Of a stretch of 64,000 bases of DNA, positions 27,511 through 38,292 are shown piece after piece. The DNA comes from Stramenopiles sp. TOSAG23-2 (lineage: Eukaryota; Sar). The stretch spans positions 1 to 64,000 of the forward strand of contig LT649244.1 in the NCBI GenBank assembly GCA_900128395.1, written 5' to 3'. How positions within the stretch are numbered: the stretch's first letter is position 1; every line of letters begins with the position of its first letter. The notes under the pieces were generated by a model, which was not told the DNA's origin, ran no database searches, and saw nothing but the letters and a program-made list of their open reading frames with translations. The translations under genes and the position numbers were made by a program.

Positions 27511-30500
27511 TTACGATCGTCGAATTAAATGCGCAGCATCATTCATTTTTTGTTTTGTACTTTTCATATTCTTATATATTTCTTTCTCAAAATGTTTTGC
27601 TGCATCTTCTGGTGATAAATGTAACATTAACTTTTCACGCATGTACATAATGTCCTTTTTAGATCTCAATTCAGGAATTTCAGCAGATATCATCAATTGC
27701 AGCAACGAAAATAATAAATTAGCGTTTTCGCGCAAGATATTGTATGCTTCACCACACGTTTCAACAAATTGACCAAACATTGGACTGTTTTCCCCATCCA
27801 TAACAGAGGCAAACGCAGGAGTAAAGACGAATGATTCTCTTTCCCTTTTATAACCAAACTTCGATTTAAAATTACCTAAAAAATGACCAAAATCAATGTG
27901 AAAGAGCCTACCGTCTCTCGTTACCATAATATTGTCATTGTGACGATCACCAAGCCCTAAAACATAAGTTGCTACACAATATCCTGCGCATGACCTCATA
28001 AACCGACGTTTGTAGTAAGGCCGTTTCTTTGTAGCCGTGTTACTCCTGCTGGTAACCATTTTGCCTCTATTTCTAGAATTTTCACGACCATATGTTTTCC
28101 TTTTTTTTTGTTTCTTACCAAAAAGCTGTTCAGTTTGCGTATCAAAAGTCTGCACCGATTCAAAATTCCAATTAGTGCCATGCTCATTATTTTGCAAACT
28201 GAGCCAATCACTGATATACGTCGTTTTAAACATCGCATCCCGTGCTATACGTAACTTTTTCAAAAAGAGACCTTCTGTATTTCCAGTTTTAACAATGCCA
28301 GCAACTGTCTTTGAATTTTCAACAATTTCAATGAAACCTTCTTCCTCTCCAGTTGGAACAACAGAATATGCCGATATTAATAAATCCAGTTTGTTTTTCT
28401 TCCACATTTGATCCATAACTTGCAAAATTTGTATTGTCAACTGATCTTGCCGTAAATCATCTCCAGTTTTAAACATCGCTTGCAATGTATAGGTTGGAAA
28501 ATTTGATTGACCTCTTGCTTCTTGGGTGGATAAATTTTTTGGAATAGCAATTGCGTCGAAATTCAACCAAAGCGGAACTTGCTTTGAATCCATGACACGA
28601 CATTTTTGAATGTTAATGTTTTTACATATAAAATCAGGAGATAGGGGCAATTGATATGTTTTGAAAAATTTTTCAGTTGTTAAATGCTGCAGCCCTGTTT
28701 TGATTTCGCGACGTTTACGATCCAATGATTTGAATTCTTTCAATGCCATGCTTAAATCTTTTAATTTTTGTACTAAATATAATTGACGGCCAAACTCAAG
28801 CCTATGAATATCTTCAACATGCATGAGATAAATTTGCAATACTATAGTATTCCTTGTTCGAACCAAATTATCATATAATGAAGATCGCAGGTTCCAATAC
28901 AAAACATGTCCAATTATATCTGGATTACGTAATGCCCTACGAACTAATAAACGTGAAAGTGCAGAATCATGATAAGGTTCATGTCGCAATGAATTTGTCA
29001 GTTGTAACATATATATGCGCATCTCGTCATCTGTCCACGAATCTAAACGTGTGACGGCAAATGATCGAACGGCTGGATCCGCAAACGATGGCCCTAATAA
29101 TGTTAAAGCATCAGTGGCAGAAAAACATTGCCACATGTTCAAAAGACGATGCAGCTCGGTCACTTGCTCTACTTTTGTATAATCTACTGCCAAGACCAAT
29201 TTTGGTAATGCTGCTGGTATTGACATCAACGATTTCCGACTTTCCCATATCAATAATTTCTCTGCTGCGACCATAGGTTCAAGTAAATCAGCTTTCACAA
29301 CTGCAACTGCCGGATGCGTATGGCGCCCATCTCTGCTATCCTTTAAAAAACCTTCAGGATCAAGGAATAGCTGATTTGGCGTTGCAACTTGATTAAAATC
29401 GGAGCTAGCACCAGCGAAAAGATTTTCATCGTCATCAATTGCATCCTCGTCATCATCTCCATCGATTACATTATCTCCATCGTTATTATTCTTTTCCTCA
29501 AGCTGATCCCGTTTTTTTTTTGCCGAATCGGGAGATGAAATGAGATCTATATATGAGCGCCCTCTTTCTTTTTGGTAAGAATGCACCACTGATCTTTGAT
29601 CTGGGGATACTCGTTCAAAAAGTACACGTAAGTCACCGCCAGATGCTGTATTAGCAACAACCATGCTCGATGATTGTGCTGGTTTAAACTCTTTCCCAGC
29701 CCATGTACTTAGTGTAATATTACCAGTTACGAGTTCACCTAAGTAATCGTATAACATAATACCAGCCCAAGAGGAAGGCACTGGATCAGCTTTCGCATTG
29801 TACTTTGCCGGCATAATTTTAAAAACCACACGTGTTGCTTTAGGCAATTCATTAATTTTCAAGCTAAACTCTGTTTTAGCTTGCCATTGCATTGAACTCC
29901 CTGATTCACCATCAAGTTCAATTTCCTTACTTAAAGTTGTTTCTTGTTTTTCTAATAAATGTAAACCGTGCCACAATTCAACAGAAACGATGCTCGGTTC
30001 ATATTCCCCCCCCTTCTTTTCTTCAAGGCTTAATATTGTTACTGAAAATGGCACCTCTATAAATGCGGAGGAAATATCCGTCTTCATATTCAAAGAACGG
30101 ACAAATTGAGAATTATTTTCAAAAACACTTGCCAATTGCTTTGCTACTCCTTGAATAAGAATTTCATCTTTTTCTCCGAAGTAACTCCATTTCTTTGTCC
30201 CAGACAATCTCTTATTTATCACTTGGATCACCGCACATATATCGTTTTCACCATGTTTATTAGAATATACTGGGGCGCACAGAATGGAACGAGTTTGAAA
30301 TCCCGTTTTTTTATCAACATCCCGATTAAATCTATGGTCTTTATACGCCCGGGGTATATTTTCTATCTTTCCTGTTTTTGCAACCTCACCTGCAATTCCT
30401 TTTACTGGTAATCTCAAACCTTTTGCCGTTTTATCAACTAATAAGACCAATGCTGGTGGATCTGCATTTTTATCATATAAAAATAGTCCACATCTTTCTG

Positions 30501-32019
30501 CATCAAAAAATGAGGTCAAACTTTCCATAATTCGTTCTATCACATCTTGCGGACCTAATTCTGGCGAATATACTTTTAACAATTCGAGATACAAGGATGA
30601 CTTTAAGTACAAGCTTTCATCATGATCTACATCGGCTTTTAATTTCATGGATAGAACATCTGCATATTTTTTACTATATAATAATAAAGCATCTCTAGCT
30701 CCAGAGTCATCCTCATCACTGTACAATGCTCCAATTAGATGAGCGTGACCAGACAATACTTTTTGAAAAATGTTTCTTGACAATGACAATAACGTCACAC
30801 TTTCATTTGCATAAACAGATGCAGTGCGGCGTTCTGCCGTTAATAGTGCACGTTCCCCGAAGCATTGACTGGTACCTAATCTACCAACTTCTTCCTCCTC
30901 CATACCAGGCGATTCCTTATTTATTTTAGTAATCTTAACACTTCCTTTAATTATGATATAAAATTTTTCACATTTATCATCTCCCTCGTATATGATTTTT
31001 TCACCAGCTTCGAAAAACTCTTTGACGCACTTATCATTTACTTCTTGTAAGTCTTCTCGACTCAATTGCCTAAGTGCAGATACATTCATTAAATATTTTA
31101 AATAGTTACCATCTTCAATTTGTTCTTCTTCAAAATTTTGCCTGACAATGTCTCTCACTCTAGCCTTTTCTCTAACCATATTTTCATTGGAAGAAGCTTT
31201 ACTTGGTTCGTCATCATCATCGTGAAAGAAGAAATTATTGACGCGAAGAATATCCTTATTTGATGATACGCGTGATAGTGGACCTAACCGTGGTATTATC
31301 GAGCTGCGATCTGCAACAAGTCCATTCTGTGCTCCATTATTTATATCCTCAAAATTTTGCTTACCAACATTTATTTCACTACTTTCGAGTTCATAGTGTG
31401 CCTTGTTAAAATGATCGTGCAACGCCTCTTGCCGTTTACTCCAGAATCTACAATAACTGTTCAAATCGTGTAACTCCGAAGCTATTGAATACATATTTAA
31501 ATATTTTTTTCTATCCTCTTCCTCTATTTGTTCTGACAGCTCACTAGCTAAAGACAGCCCCCCCCATTTGCTGTCTGCACCCCCATAATTATTACTATCA
31601 TTACTATATACCATCTTTCCTTGATTCCGAAAGGTAGACGTTTGAAATGGAATGAGCTCTTCTTTAATATCTGAAAACTCCCCATATTTTTGTAAATAGT
31701 CAACCTGAATAGAATCTGCAATTTCATCATCAGTCAACAATAGGTTTGGTATTTCGCGCCCAATCCATTTCAACTCGTTATTTGTGGGCTTCTTATTTAC
31801 ATCCTTTTTTGCAAATGTTGTAATTTGCTTTTGTTTCATTATTTTTTTACTATACTTGGTATTTCTACTTTCTTTTTCTTCTTTTGTATTTAATTGTCTA
31901 TTACCTTTATGAATATTTGCATTTGCAGTTTGTGGAGAATAAGCAGTCAAAAACGACGCCAAAGATGCACGACGAGCGCGCCTGCTTTTAACGTTGGAGT
32001 TCATACTTTTTGTTGTCAA
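27511..32019 (-). CDS. PI3-kinase with cyclic-nucleotide-binding and GAF domains
   Basis: A 1502-residue lipid kinase with added sensor domains. Residues about 305-425 are a cNMP-binding fold (FFEAGEKIIYEGDDKCEKFY, then FGERALLTAERRTASVYA, the phosphate-binding cassette with its Arg). About 476-610 is a GAF domain (ERCGLFLYDKNADPPALVLL, CAVIQVINKR). About 646-760 is a PI3K C2 domain, 910-1080 the helical PIK domain, and 1130-1495 the catalytic domain with FKTGDDLRQDQL, the catalytic loop LGLGDRHNDNIMV and HIDFGHFLGN. The activation loop FKSKFGYKRERESFVFT resembles class I enzymes. It should phosphorylate phosphoinositides at position 3, possibly gated by cAMP or cGMP. No ras-binding domain is obvious. 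A basic insert lies near 1310-1345. Confidence 0.9.
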   Translation of the reverse strand: MTTKSMNSNVKSRRARRASLASFLTAYSPQTANANIHKGNRQLNTKEEKESRNTKYSKKIMKQKQITTFAKKDVNKKPTNNELKWIGREIPNLLLTDDEIADSIQVDYLQKYGEFSDIKEELIPFQTSTFRNQGKMVYSNDSNNYGGADSKWGGLSLASELSEQIEEEDRKKYLNMYSIASELHDLNSYCRFWSKRQEALHDHFNKAHYELESSEINVGKQNFEDINNGAQNGLVADRSSIIPRLGPLSRVSSNKDILRVNNFFFHDDDDEPSKASSNENMVREKARVRDIVRQNFEEEQIEDGNYLKYLMNVSALRQLSREDLQEVNDKCVKEFFEAGEKIIYEGDDKCEKFYIIIKGSVKITKINKESPGMEEEEVGRLGTSQCFGERALLTAERRTASVYANESVTLLSLSRNIFQKVLSGHAHLIGALYSDEDDSGARDALLLYSKKYADVLSMKLKADVDHDESLYLKSSLYLELLKVYSPELGPQDVIERIMESLTSFFDAERCGLFLYDKNADPPALVLLVDKTAKGLRLPVKGIAGEVAKTGKIENIPRAYKDHRFNRDVDKKTGFQTRSILCAPVYSNKHGENDICAVIQVINKRLSGTKKWSYFGEKDEILIQGVAKQLASVFENNSQFVRSLNMKTDISSAFIEVPFSVTILSLEEKKGGEYEPSIVSVELWHGLHLLEKQETTLSKEIELDGESGSSMQWQAKTEFSLKINELPKATRVVFKIMPAKYNAKADPVPSSWAGIMLYDYLGELVTGNITLSTWAGKEFKPAQSSSMVVANTASGGDLRVLFERVSPDQRSVVHSYQKERGRSYIDLISSPDSAKKKRDQLEEKNNNDGDNVIDGDDDEDAIDDDENLFAGASSDFNQVATPNQLFLDPEGFLKDSRDGRHTHPAVAVVKADLLEPMVAAEKLLIWESRKSLMSIPAALPKLVLAVDYTKVEQVTELHRLLNMWQCFSATDALTLLGPSFADPAVRSFAVTRLDSWTDDEMRIYMLQLTNSLRHEPYHDSALSRLLVRRALRNPDIIGHVLYWNLRSSLYDNLVRTRNTIVLQIYLMHVEDIHRLEFGRQLYLVQKLKDLSMALKEFKSLDRKRREIKTGLQHLTTEKFFKTYQLPLSPDFICKNINIQKCRVMDSKQVPLWLNFDAIAIPKNLSTQEARGQSNFPTYTLQAMFKTGDDLRQDQLTIQILQVMDQMWKKNKLDLLISAYSVVPTGEEEGFIEIVENSKTVAGIVKTGNTEGLFLKKLRIARDAMFKTTYISDWLSLQNNEHGTNWNFESVQTFDTQTEQLFGKKQKKRKTYGRENSRNRGKMVTSRSNTATKKRPYYKRRFMRSCAGYCVATYVLGLGDRHNDNIMVTRDGRLFHIDFGHFLGNFKSKFGYKRERESFVFTPAFASVMDGENSPMFGQFVETCGEAYNILRENANLLFSLLQLMISAEIPELRSKKDIMYMREKLMLHLSPEDAAKHFEKEIYKNMKSTKQKMNDAAHLIRRS

Positions 32020-32962
32020 TCCAACGACTGTTGTACAATTATCTGCAGTTTATTTGATATAATAAATATGATACCGATGTAATATAACAATTAACAAACT
32101 GTAATGTTTATTACAGTATGTTAAATAAATGGATAGATATAAGTTTAAAATAAGTAGTTGTTGTTTTTTTGCACTTTTTTTTTTTTTAATTAATAAAGTT
32201 GTTATTATTTATAATGTGGCTTTTTGTTGTTTTTTCATGGTAGTCTACTGGGTAAGAAAACACTGTATCAATAAATACTATACAGCCTTTTGCCTTTTAC
32301 TTTTACATTGTGGTTACATTAACAAAAGTTGTAGTTGTATTATAATAAATATTAATACCACACCAGCACACTGGCTGGCTGGCACAGCATTACATCAGGC
32401 ATCAGGATCTTGAACTACAGTATTGATTTAGATACGAGGACTGAGCAAAAATCGCAAAGAAATATACGTTATGGTATTTCCATATTAGTGTATAAGTTGA
32501 GCAATTTCTACCTGGTATAACCCGGTAATAGTATTTTTTCAACTTTTTCGGTGCATAATATTTAATAGTACCAGGGAGGGAGTATACTGTACTCTGATGG
32601 GTACTATATAATAATATCTAATATTAGTATACTTGTAATAAAATGCTTATACAACATGTAAATACTATTAATAATATATATAACTAATAGTCGATTTAAA
32701 GTATATATCTATTTCAATATAATATATAAAGAGAATTCTTTCTAATACATATACAAGAAAAACCAAAAAAATTAACCGGTATCTATATATAGTTATAATA
32801 AAATAGTCATAAAATTTGTGTAATAAAAATTAGAATCATCTAACATAGAAAACAAAATTTGTTTATAGTATGAAATACGCCGTCTAGACTAATAAATCAG
32901 AAAATTAATGTAAAACAATAACTTTAAGTCGATTTAATTGTCGTACACCATATAATATAAAC
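32020..32962. other. Divergent 5' intergenic region
   Basis: No gene. It is the shared upstream region of the PI3-kinase and IQ-protein genes. GC-richer words CTGGCTGGCTGGCAC, CATCAGGCATCAGGATC, ACCTGGTATAACCCGGTA and ACCAGGGAGGG cluster at 32360-32590; the rest is AT-rich. Confidence 0.5.
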
Positions 32963-35900
32963 ATGGAAAGAAAATATTATGATTACGCTAATAATCATGA
33001 TGGCTTTGACATATACCAAGACTTCGATTATCACGGAGACGAACGCAAGCAAACTAGGACAAGGAGAAGAAAATGGGAAAAAGTACGTAGAAGAGGTAAA
33101 GTTAAGAGCATCTTGAATTATCCACGAAAAAAATATGATATGGTCGAAAAAGCCAAAGTATTATCGAAATCCAGTAAGTCCATACCAGCTACAGGTGGTC
33201 CAAATCTTATACGGCATCGTTTAAAACTTCGGGCCAGAGGACAATTACAAACAACCAAGGCAGAGGCATCATTTAAAAGCGCTAAATCAAGTCTAAAAAA
33301 TAATAGAAAATCTAAATCCATTCGAAAAAAAGCGCGAAAAAATGCGCATAAAATTAATAAATTACTCACCGATGTAAAACAAGCAGCACCTCAACCAGAT
33401 TGGCTTATAAAAGCACAAGAACCGATTCCATCACGCTCTATTATACGGGATATACGTAATATGCGCGAAGTACGCGATGATAGATTTTCAAAATTTTTGT
33501 TACCACCACGCTCTAGATCAGACTTAGGCACTGCAGCATCATCATCCATCCACACAGAGCATGAATTGTATACACAACGAGATTGGCAACCCAGGACACC
33601 AATACAACATTTAGCTCCAGACGTTATGGATCATGTTCGGAAATCCCTCGGCATGAATACAAGAATAGAAGAATCTTTAGTTGATCTTCATCGTACAACA
33701 TACGGCACGTCAGATACCCAATCAAAAATGGCATCACTAGAATGGTTTACATATCGCTACCCTATACTCCTGCAACGAGATAAATTTGCTGAAGACAACG
33801 CAGTTACGACTATTGGCAAAGCATGGAGAGCATTTCTAGCACGGCGAGCTTATAAAGAAATATTATTCATCGTTAGGGAAAAGGAACGAGCAGCAACAAA
33901 AATCCAACGCATGTACCGCACACGATTGCATAATCGATATACAAAGGAGGCAATATCCATAATGAAAGGTATAATTGTAAATTATTGTATTGATGCTGGC
34001 CTTGAAAATAGAGTTAAAGCTTTACGTGAGGAAGAAAAGTTGGAGAGGATACGACTGAAAAAAATAAAGGAGAAAAGATGGGCTGAAAAGGCAGAGGAGA
34101 GAAGAAAAAAAAGAGAAATTTGGCTTGAGAAAGAAAAAATAAGATTAGCAAAAGAAGCACTTGAAAGAAAAAGACAAAATAGCGCAAATAAAATTCAGCA
34201 ACTACGGAAATCATTTAAATTACGAAAAGAAATTTCAAATAGAATAGAAATTAGGAGAAGAAGGTATTTTGCAGCGATTATGGTGCAAAAACATGTAAGA
34301 GCAAAGCAAATTCAAAAAAGGAATCAAGAAATATATTCTCATTTAAAAAAAATCAGGACTGCTCGTATACAAAAGGAGGCTGCGATTAAAATCCAACGCA
34401 CATTTATGTATTTTAGAGGGAAAAAGTGGAAACAAAGAATGCTGTACGGGTTATACATTTGCAAGATAACAGGTGCAGATTATGAAATTCCGTCACCGAA
34501 TAAATTGCATCGCTGGATTTTCATGGATGATCCTGACTACGTGGATCCAGTGCATAGAGATAGATTGTTTACAGAGATGTTTGCACATAGTCCCAATAAA
34601 AGGACAAATCAGGCTTTACGTGCAAAAAGACACTTAATGAGTTCCATTGAGCTTGCTCATGTATATCACATGACTGGAAGGCTTAAATCAGCTCAAAAGG
34701 CTTGGCATGATATAATATTGAATCGCATAGGAAATGCAAAACCAACACAGCGCTCTGTAGCCTACATATCGCAGCTTATACTTGTAATGCATGCTCGAGG
34801 AACGTATGAAGCTGCAGAGCCTTGGATAATGGCTTGCGATGACGTTGTTAAACTTATTGAGCACCAAAAGAAAATGGCAAGACTATTTTTTGTAAGAATA
34901 GTCGCCGGGCCATGCTGGAGAGCGCTTGAATTGATACACCATAGGGCTAAAAAAAAACGTAGAAAGGCTGCTGAATATTTTGCATCCCTTGCAGGCAAGA
35001 AACGGAAGTTAATCTTTATTAGATGGAAATTTTATACAGAGGCATCTGTTTTTAATCGAATTAGGTTGAAATCTTACTCAATTCGTACATGGAAAAACAA
35101 TGTGGAATTTTTAAAACGATTAAAAGCAACGATGAGATCTATTTTAAATGGAAATATGAAGCGTTTGATGTACGCATGGAGGGAAGCTGCCGATGAGGAG
35201 AAACGATTACGTTGGGTACGAAAACTAGCAAAAGTATTTGCCAGTCGAACTTTAAAACGAAACGCGCTTCGAAAATGGATGACATATTTGTACTACAGAA
35301 AAGTACTTGGTCCAGCAATTAATAATATTAATCAAGCACTTTATCGACTAATGAAGGAAGCAATGCGAATATGGAAATGGTTCCCATCGCCATTTCAAGA
35401 AAAGTGGGCAGCTTTGAGAATTCAGGCAACTTGGAGAATGCATTTAGGGAAACGCCGTTTTAGAATGTTTTGGCGACGAAGAGCGTTGCAACAGCTCCTT
35501 GACGAAGAAAAAGCAGTGGAGTTAGCAAAATTAAACGCTGCAGCGTCTAAAATACAAGGATTATTTAGAATTAAAAAGGCATGGGCACGTAGAATGGACA
35601 GAGTGGTATTTCTGATACAAGAAAAGCACTTTCGAGATGAGAGATTGAAAGAATTGCTATTCGATTTTCAAGAAGTCAAAGAAGAATTGTCATACATTGG
35701 GAGCACCCCTGATACTGTTCAAAAGCTACAAAAAAAAGCGAAACAAAGCTCCGTTAATGCCGAACGTGTAAGGAAAGGCTTGCGTATAGTGGTACGAAAG
35801 GAAAAGGATGAGTTGCGATTAGTCATTAAGAAAACTGCACCAAAAATAGTGAAAGCAGAGTGTGTAAAAATTGCAAAAGAGATTAGATCAGAAGGTAGGT

Positions 35901-38092
35901 TATTAGGAAGAGAAAAAAAGAAGGTAGACGGTCAAGTGAGACGCTCTGTCAAAGAATTTAAAAAGAAGTGTACGGACAAAAGAGAAAAGGCATATGCTAG
36001 ATACAAACGTTTTTTAGAATTGCAAAAGCGGAATAAAGATGATATTGAAAGGTATCGAATTTACGAAGAAAAATGTGATGCGGAAGTGGAAAAGTTCCTG
36101 GAGCTAGATGAAATCGAGCAGGTAGAACGAAAGATTAAAGAAGCTAAACAACAAATTATTGATGATTCAGCAAAAAGAATCACGGCATTATTTAGAGGAA
36201 ACATGGTTTATAAAAGAACAAATAGATTACTTCAATTAAATCGGAACAAGAAAGTCCTAGATATATGGGCGGCAGAAACAGTCCAAACCTGGTGGAGATT
36301 TGTATTTGCGAGAGGCATAGCGAGGCAAAAAAGAGAACGGAAAGCATTTGAAGATAAATCTAGTATTCGATTAAAATATTTAAGAAAACTTCGCGGACAA
36401 AAATCAGCTGGTGATTCAAGGGAAAAATTATATTTGTCGCGATTAGATCGTATAAAACTGACAGACGATAATGTGAAGAAAGTAATTGATAAATTTGAAG
36501 AAAAAGTTATAAAAAAGCTGAGATTGAAAGAAGAAACAATAACCAAAATAGAAAAAATTTTGGAAAAGAAACCACGTTTAGAGAAAAGATGGAATAAGTA
36601 CTTTCCATCAGTTTTCAAACCCCCAAATTGGGGAAAGCAAGATTATACTAAACCATCTGTTTGCCTTGATAGATTTTTCAATGATATGCACGAAGTTGTA
36701 TTAGATTTCGTAGCTGCGCAAATACCTTTCAAAGAGGAAGGACCTTACGCATATATAAAAGTTAAAATTGCAGTGAAACAAGTCAATCGCTTGATGAAAG
36801 TCTTCAAGAATTCTGTTAAATTTGATGTCCACTCAATAACTGATGGAATCTTAGAACGCGGGGGAAAGTTATGCTTGAAACCAGTCACATTTGATGGATT
36901 TAGCGGCAGTGGAGGAGTCCCGTTGAAACCACAAATCCATGGAATTTGGAGAGTTCCAGTTTACCACGCAAATTTTGGCTGGTTAAGACAATCAAGGCAA
37001 CGAGAGGCTAGCTTCAATTTCAAAAATGCTACTTTCGGTGCAGATATGCACATGTCAATGCAAGCGATTATGAAGAAACTAGAACTCCAAGCAAAGAAAC
37101 AAAGGGAAGCTGATCAAGCAAAAGTAAGAATGAGGGAAGAGCAAGAGCAAGCCGCGGAAGAAAATAAGAAAAAATCGCGAGAAATTGCAAAAGTCAATTA
37201 TTTGGAACATTTAGAAGATGATGTAAATGTTGATTATGCATATCAATTACTAGGTGGAGAACGTGTCAAAGAAGATGAAATTAAACTGTTGGATGATGGT
37301 GCAGCGGATGCAGCAGCAAGACGAGCTGCCGAACTGCTGGCTAATGAACTAGCATTAGTGCCAGCAATGGAAGGCGAGTTAGATATTGGAACGGATGAAG
37401 AATTATCTAAGAAAGCACGTGGATATAAACCAGGACAAGAAGAACACTATTCAGAATATGTCATGTGTGCCATATGCGAATTACGCCATGAGAAAAAACG
37501 ACCTGCTGCACGTTTATGTCATAAATGCGCTCAACCATATTGTAATGAATGCTGGAGAATGTATCATGGTAAACATGCATATGGACACAACTGGACTAAA
37601 ATTGATATTTACCACAACGCCTTGCGAGATCCGGTACATGAAAAACATATTGAACGGACAGAACAAGATGCATATCTTTTACATTTACAAATTGTTAATC
37701 CACAACGATATGCAGTATTACAATATAAAAAGAAATGGCTATGGTCTGATCAAAATCTCGCTCGTGTTCGACAGATGTTTGTTGACATTGATAAAGGTCG
37801 TACTGGACGTATTGAAATCAATGATGCTGCCAACGTTTGCCGTGTTATACTTGGCAAACGAAGTGATGAACTGCCAGTTGTTAAAGTTTCATTATTGCGC
37901 GCTTGGAAAGTCAATAAAATTCCTGATCTTGGGATCACTTTTAGTGAACTTCAGCGTTTGTTTGTGCCATTTTATGAATATTTGAAGATAAATATGCGTG
38001 AGCGTTTAAAATTGAAAGTTGCAAGTGAAGGTGCGGAGAAGGGAACAGTAGATTTTAATCAGTGGAGAGTTGCGAAAAATAAAAAAGGGTGA
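32963..38092 (+). CDS. IQ-motif/B-box/EF-hand protein, probably flagellar or cytoskeletal
   Basis: A 1709-residue, highly basic helical protein. At least seven IQ-type calmodulin sites are visible: GKAWRAFLARRAYKE (about 276), ATKIQRMYRTRLHNRY (about 313), ANKIQQLRKSFKLRK, IMVQKHVRAKQIQKR, AIKIQRTFMYFRGKK, LRIQATWRMHLGKRRF and SKIQGLFRIKKAWARR. Coiled-coil segments lie between. A B-box-like zinc finger is at about 1497-1545 (MCAICELRHEKK, LCHKCAQPYCNECWRMYHGK, HNW). An EF-hand-like region follows (MFVDIDKGRTGRIEINDAA). The mix of calmodulin, zinc and calcium modules suits a ciliary or cytoskeletal scaffold; this is inference. The single ORF shows no intron. Confidence 0.75.
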   Translation: MERKYYDYANNHDGFDIYQDFDYHGDERKQTRTRRRKWEKVRRRGKVKSILNYPRKKYDMVEKAKVLSKSSKSIPATGGPNLIRHRLKLRARGQLQTTKAEASFKSAKSSLKNNRKSKSIRKKARKNAHKINKLLTDVKQAAPQPDWLIKAQEPIPSRSIIRDIRNMREVRDDRFSKFLLPPRSRSDLGTAASSSIHTEHELYTQRDWQPRTPIQHLAPDVMDHVRKSLGMNTRIEESLVDLHRTTYGTSDTQSKMASLEWFTYRYPILLQRDKFAEDNAVTTIGKAWRAFLARRAYKEILFIVREKERAATKIQRMYRTRLHNRYTKEAISIMKGIIVNYCIDAGLENRVKALREEEKLERIRLKKIKEKRWAEKAEERRKKREIWLEKEKIRLAKEALERKRQNSANKIQQLRKSFKLRKEISNRIEIRRRRYFAAIMVQKHVRAKQIQKRNQEIYSHLKKIRTARIQKEAAIKIQRTFMYFRGKKWKQRMLYGLYICKITGADYEIPSPNKLHRWIFMDDPDYVDPVHRDRLFTEMFAHSPNKRTNQALRAKRHLMSSIELAHVYHMTGRLKSAQKAWHDIILNRIGNAKPTQRSVAYISQLILVMHARGTYEAAEPWIMACDDVVKLIEHQKKMARLFFVRIVAGPCWRALELIHHRAKKKRRKAAEYFASLAGKKRKLIFIRWKFYTEASVFNRIRLKSYSIRTWKNNVEFLKRLKATMRSILNGNMKRLMYAWREAADEEKRLRWVRKLAKVFASRTLKRNALRKWMTYLYYRKVLGPAINNINQALYRLMKEAMRIWKWFPSPFQEKWAALRIQATWRMHLGKRRFRMFWRRRALQQLLDEEKAVELAKLNAAASKIQGLFRIKKAWARRMDRVVFLIQEKHFRDERLKELLFDFQEVKEELSYIGSTPDTVQKLQKKAKQSSVNAERVRKGLRIVVRKEKDELRLVIKKTAPKIVKAECVKIAKEIRSEGRLLGREKKKVDGQVRRSVKEFKKKCTDKREKAYARYKRFLELQKRNKDDIERYRIYEEKCDAEVEKFLELDEIEQVERKIKEAKQQIIDDSAKRITALFRGNMVYKRTNRLLQLNRNKKVLDIWAAETVQTWWRFVFARGIARQKRERKAFEDKSSIRLKYLRKLRGQKSAGDSREKLYLSRLDRIKLTDDNVKKVIDKFEEKVIKKLRLKEETITKIEKILEKKPRLEKRWNKYFPSVFKPPNWGKQDYTKPSVCLDRFFNDMHEVVLDFVAAQIPFKEEGPYAYIKVKIAVKQVNRLMKVFKNSVKFDVHSITDGILERGGKLCLKPVTFDGFSGSGGVPLKPQIHGIWRVPVYHANFGWLRQSRQREASFNFKNATFGADMHMSMQAIMKKLELQAKKQREADQAKVRMREEQEQAAEENKKKSREIAKVNYLEHLEDDVNVDYAYQLLGGERVKEDEIKLLDDGAADAAARRAAELLANELALVPAMEGELDIGTDEELSKKARGYKPGQEEHYSEYVMCAICELRHEKKRPAARLCHKCAQPYCNECWRMYHGKHAYGHNWTKIDIYHNALRDPVHEKHIERTEQDAYLLHLQIVNPQRYAVLQYKKKWLWSDQNLARVRQMFVDIDKGRTGRIEINDAANVCRVILGKRSDELPVVKVSLLRAWKVNKIPDLGITFSELQRLFVPFYEYLKINMRERLKLKVASEGAEKGTVDFNQWRVAKNKKG

Positions 38093-38150
38093 TAGATTAT
38101 ATATTGTGTGTACGTCAGTACCGAAGTCGTATAATATATCATTCGTAGAG

Positions 38151-38182
38151 GAGATTTTAAAAAATATTTTTTTAAAAATCTC
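38151..38182. terminator. AT-rich hairpin 3' of the IQ-protein gene
   Basis: GAGATTTTAAAAA and TTTTTAAAAATCTC are inverted around a short AT core, about 60 bp after the stop codon at 38092, and preceded by CCGAAGTCGTAT. It lies between convergent genes. A role in 3'-end formation is inferred. Confidence 0.3.
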
Positions 38183-38292
38183 TGCGGTGTAAAAAGATGA
38201 AATTTGAAAAAATTTTAACCAAAACATGAAAAATTAAAAAAATGTTGTTTTAGAGCTTTTAAATATTATTTTTTTGTGGTTCTGGGGGTGTT

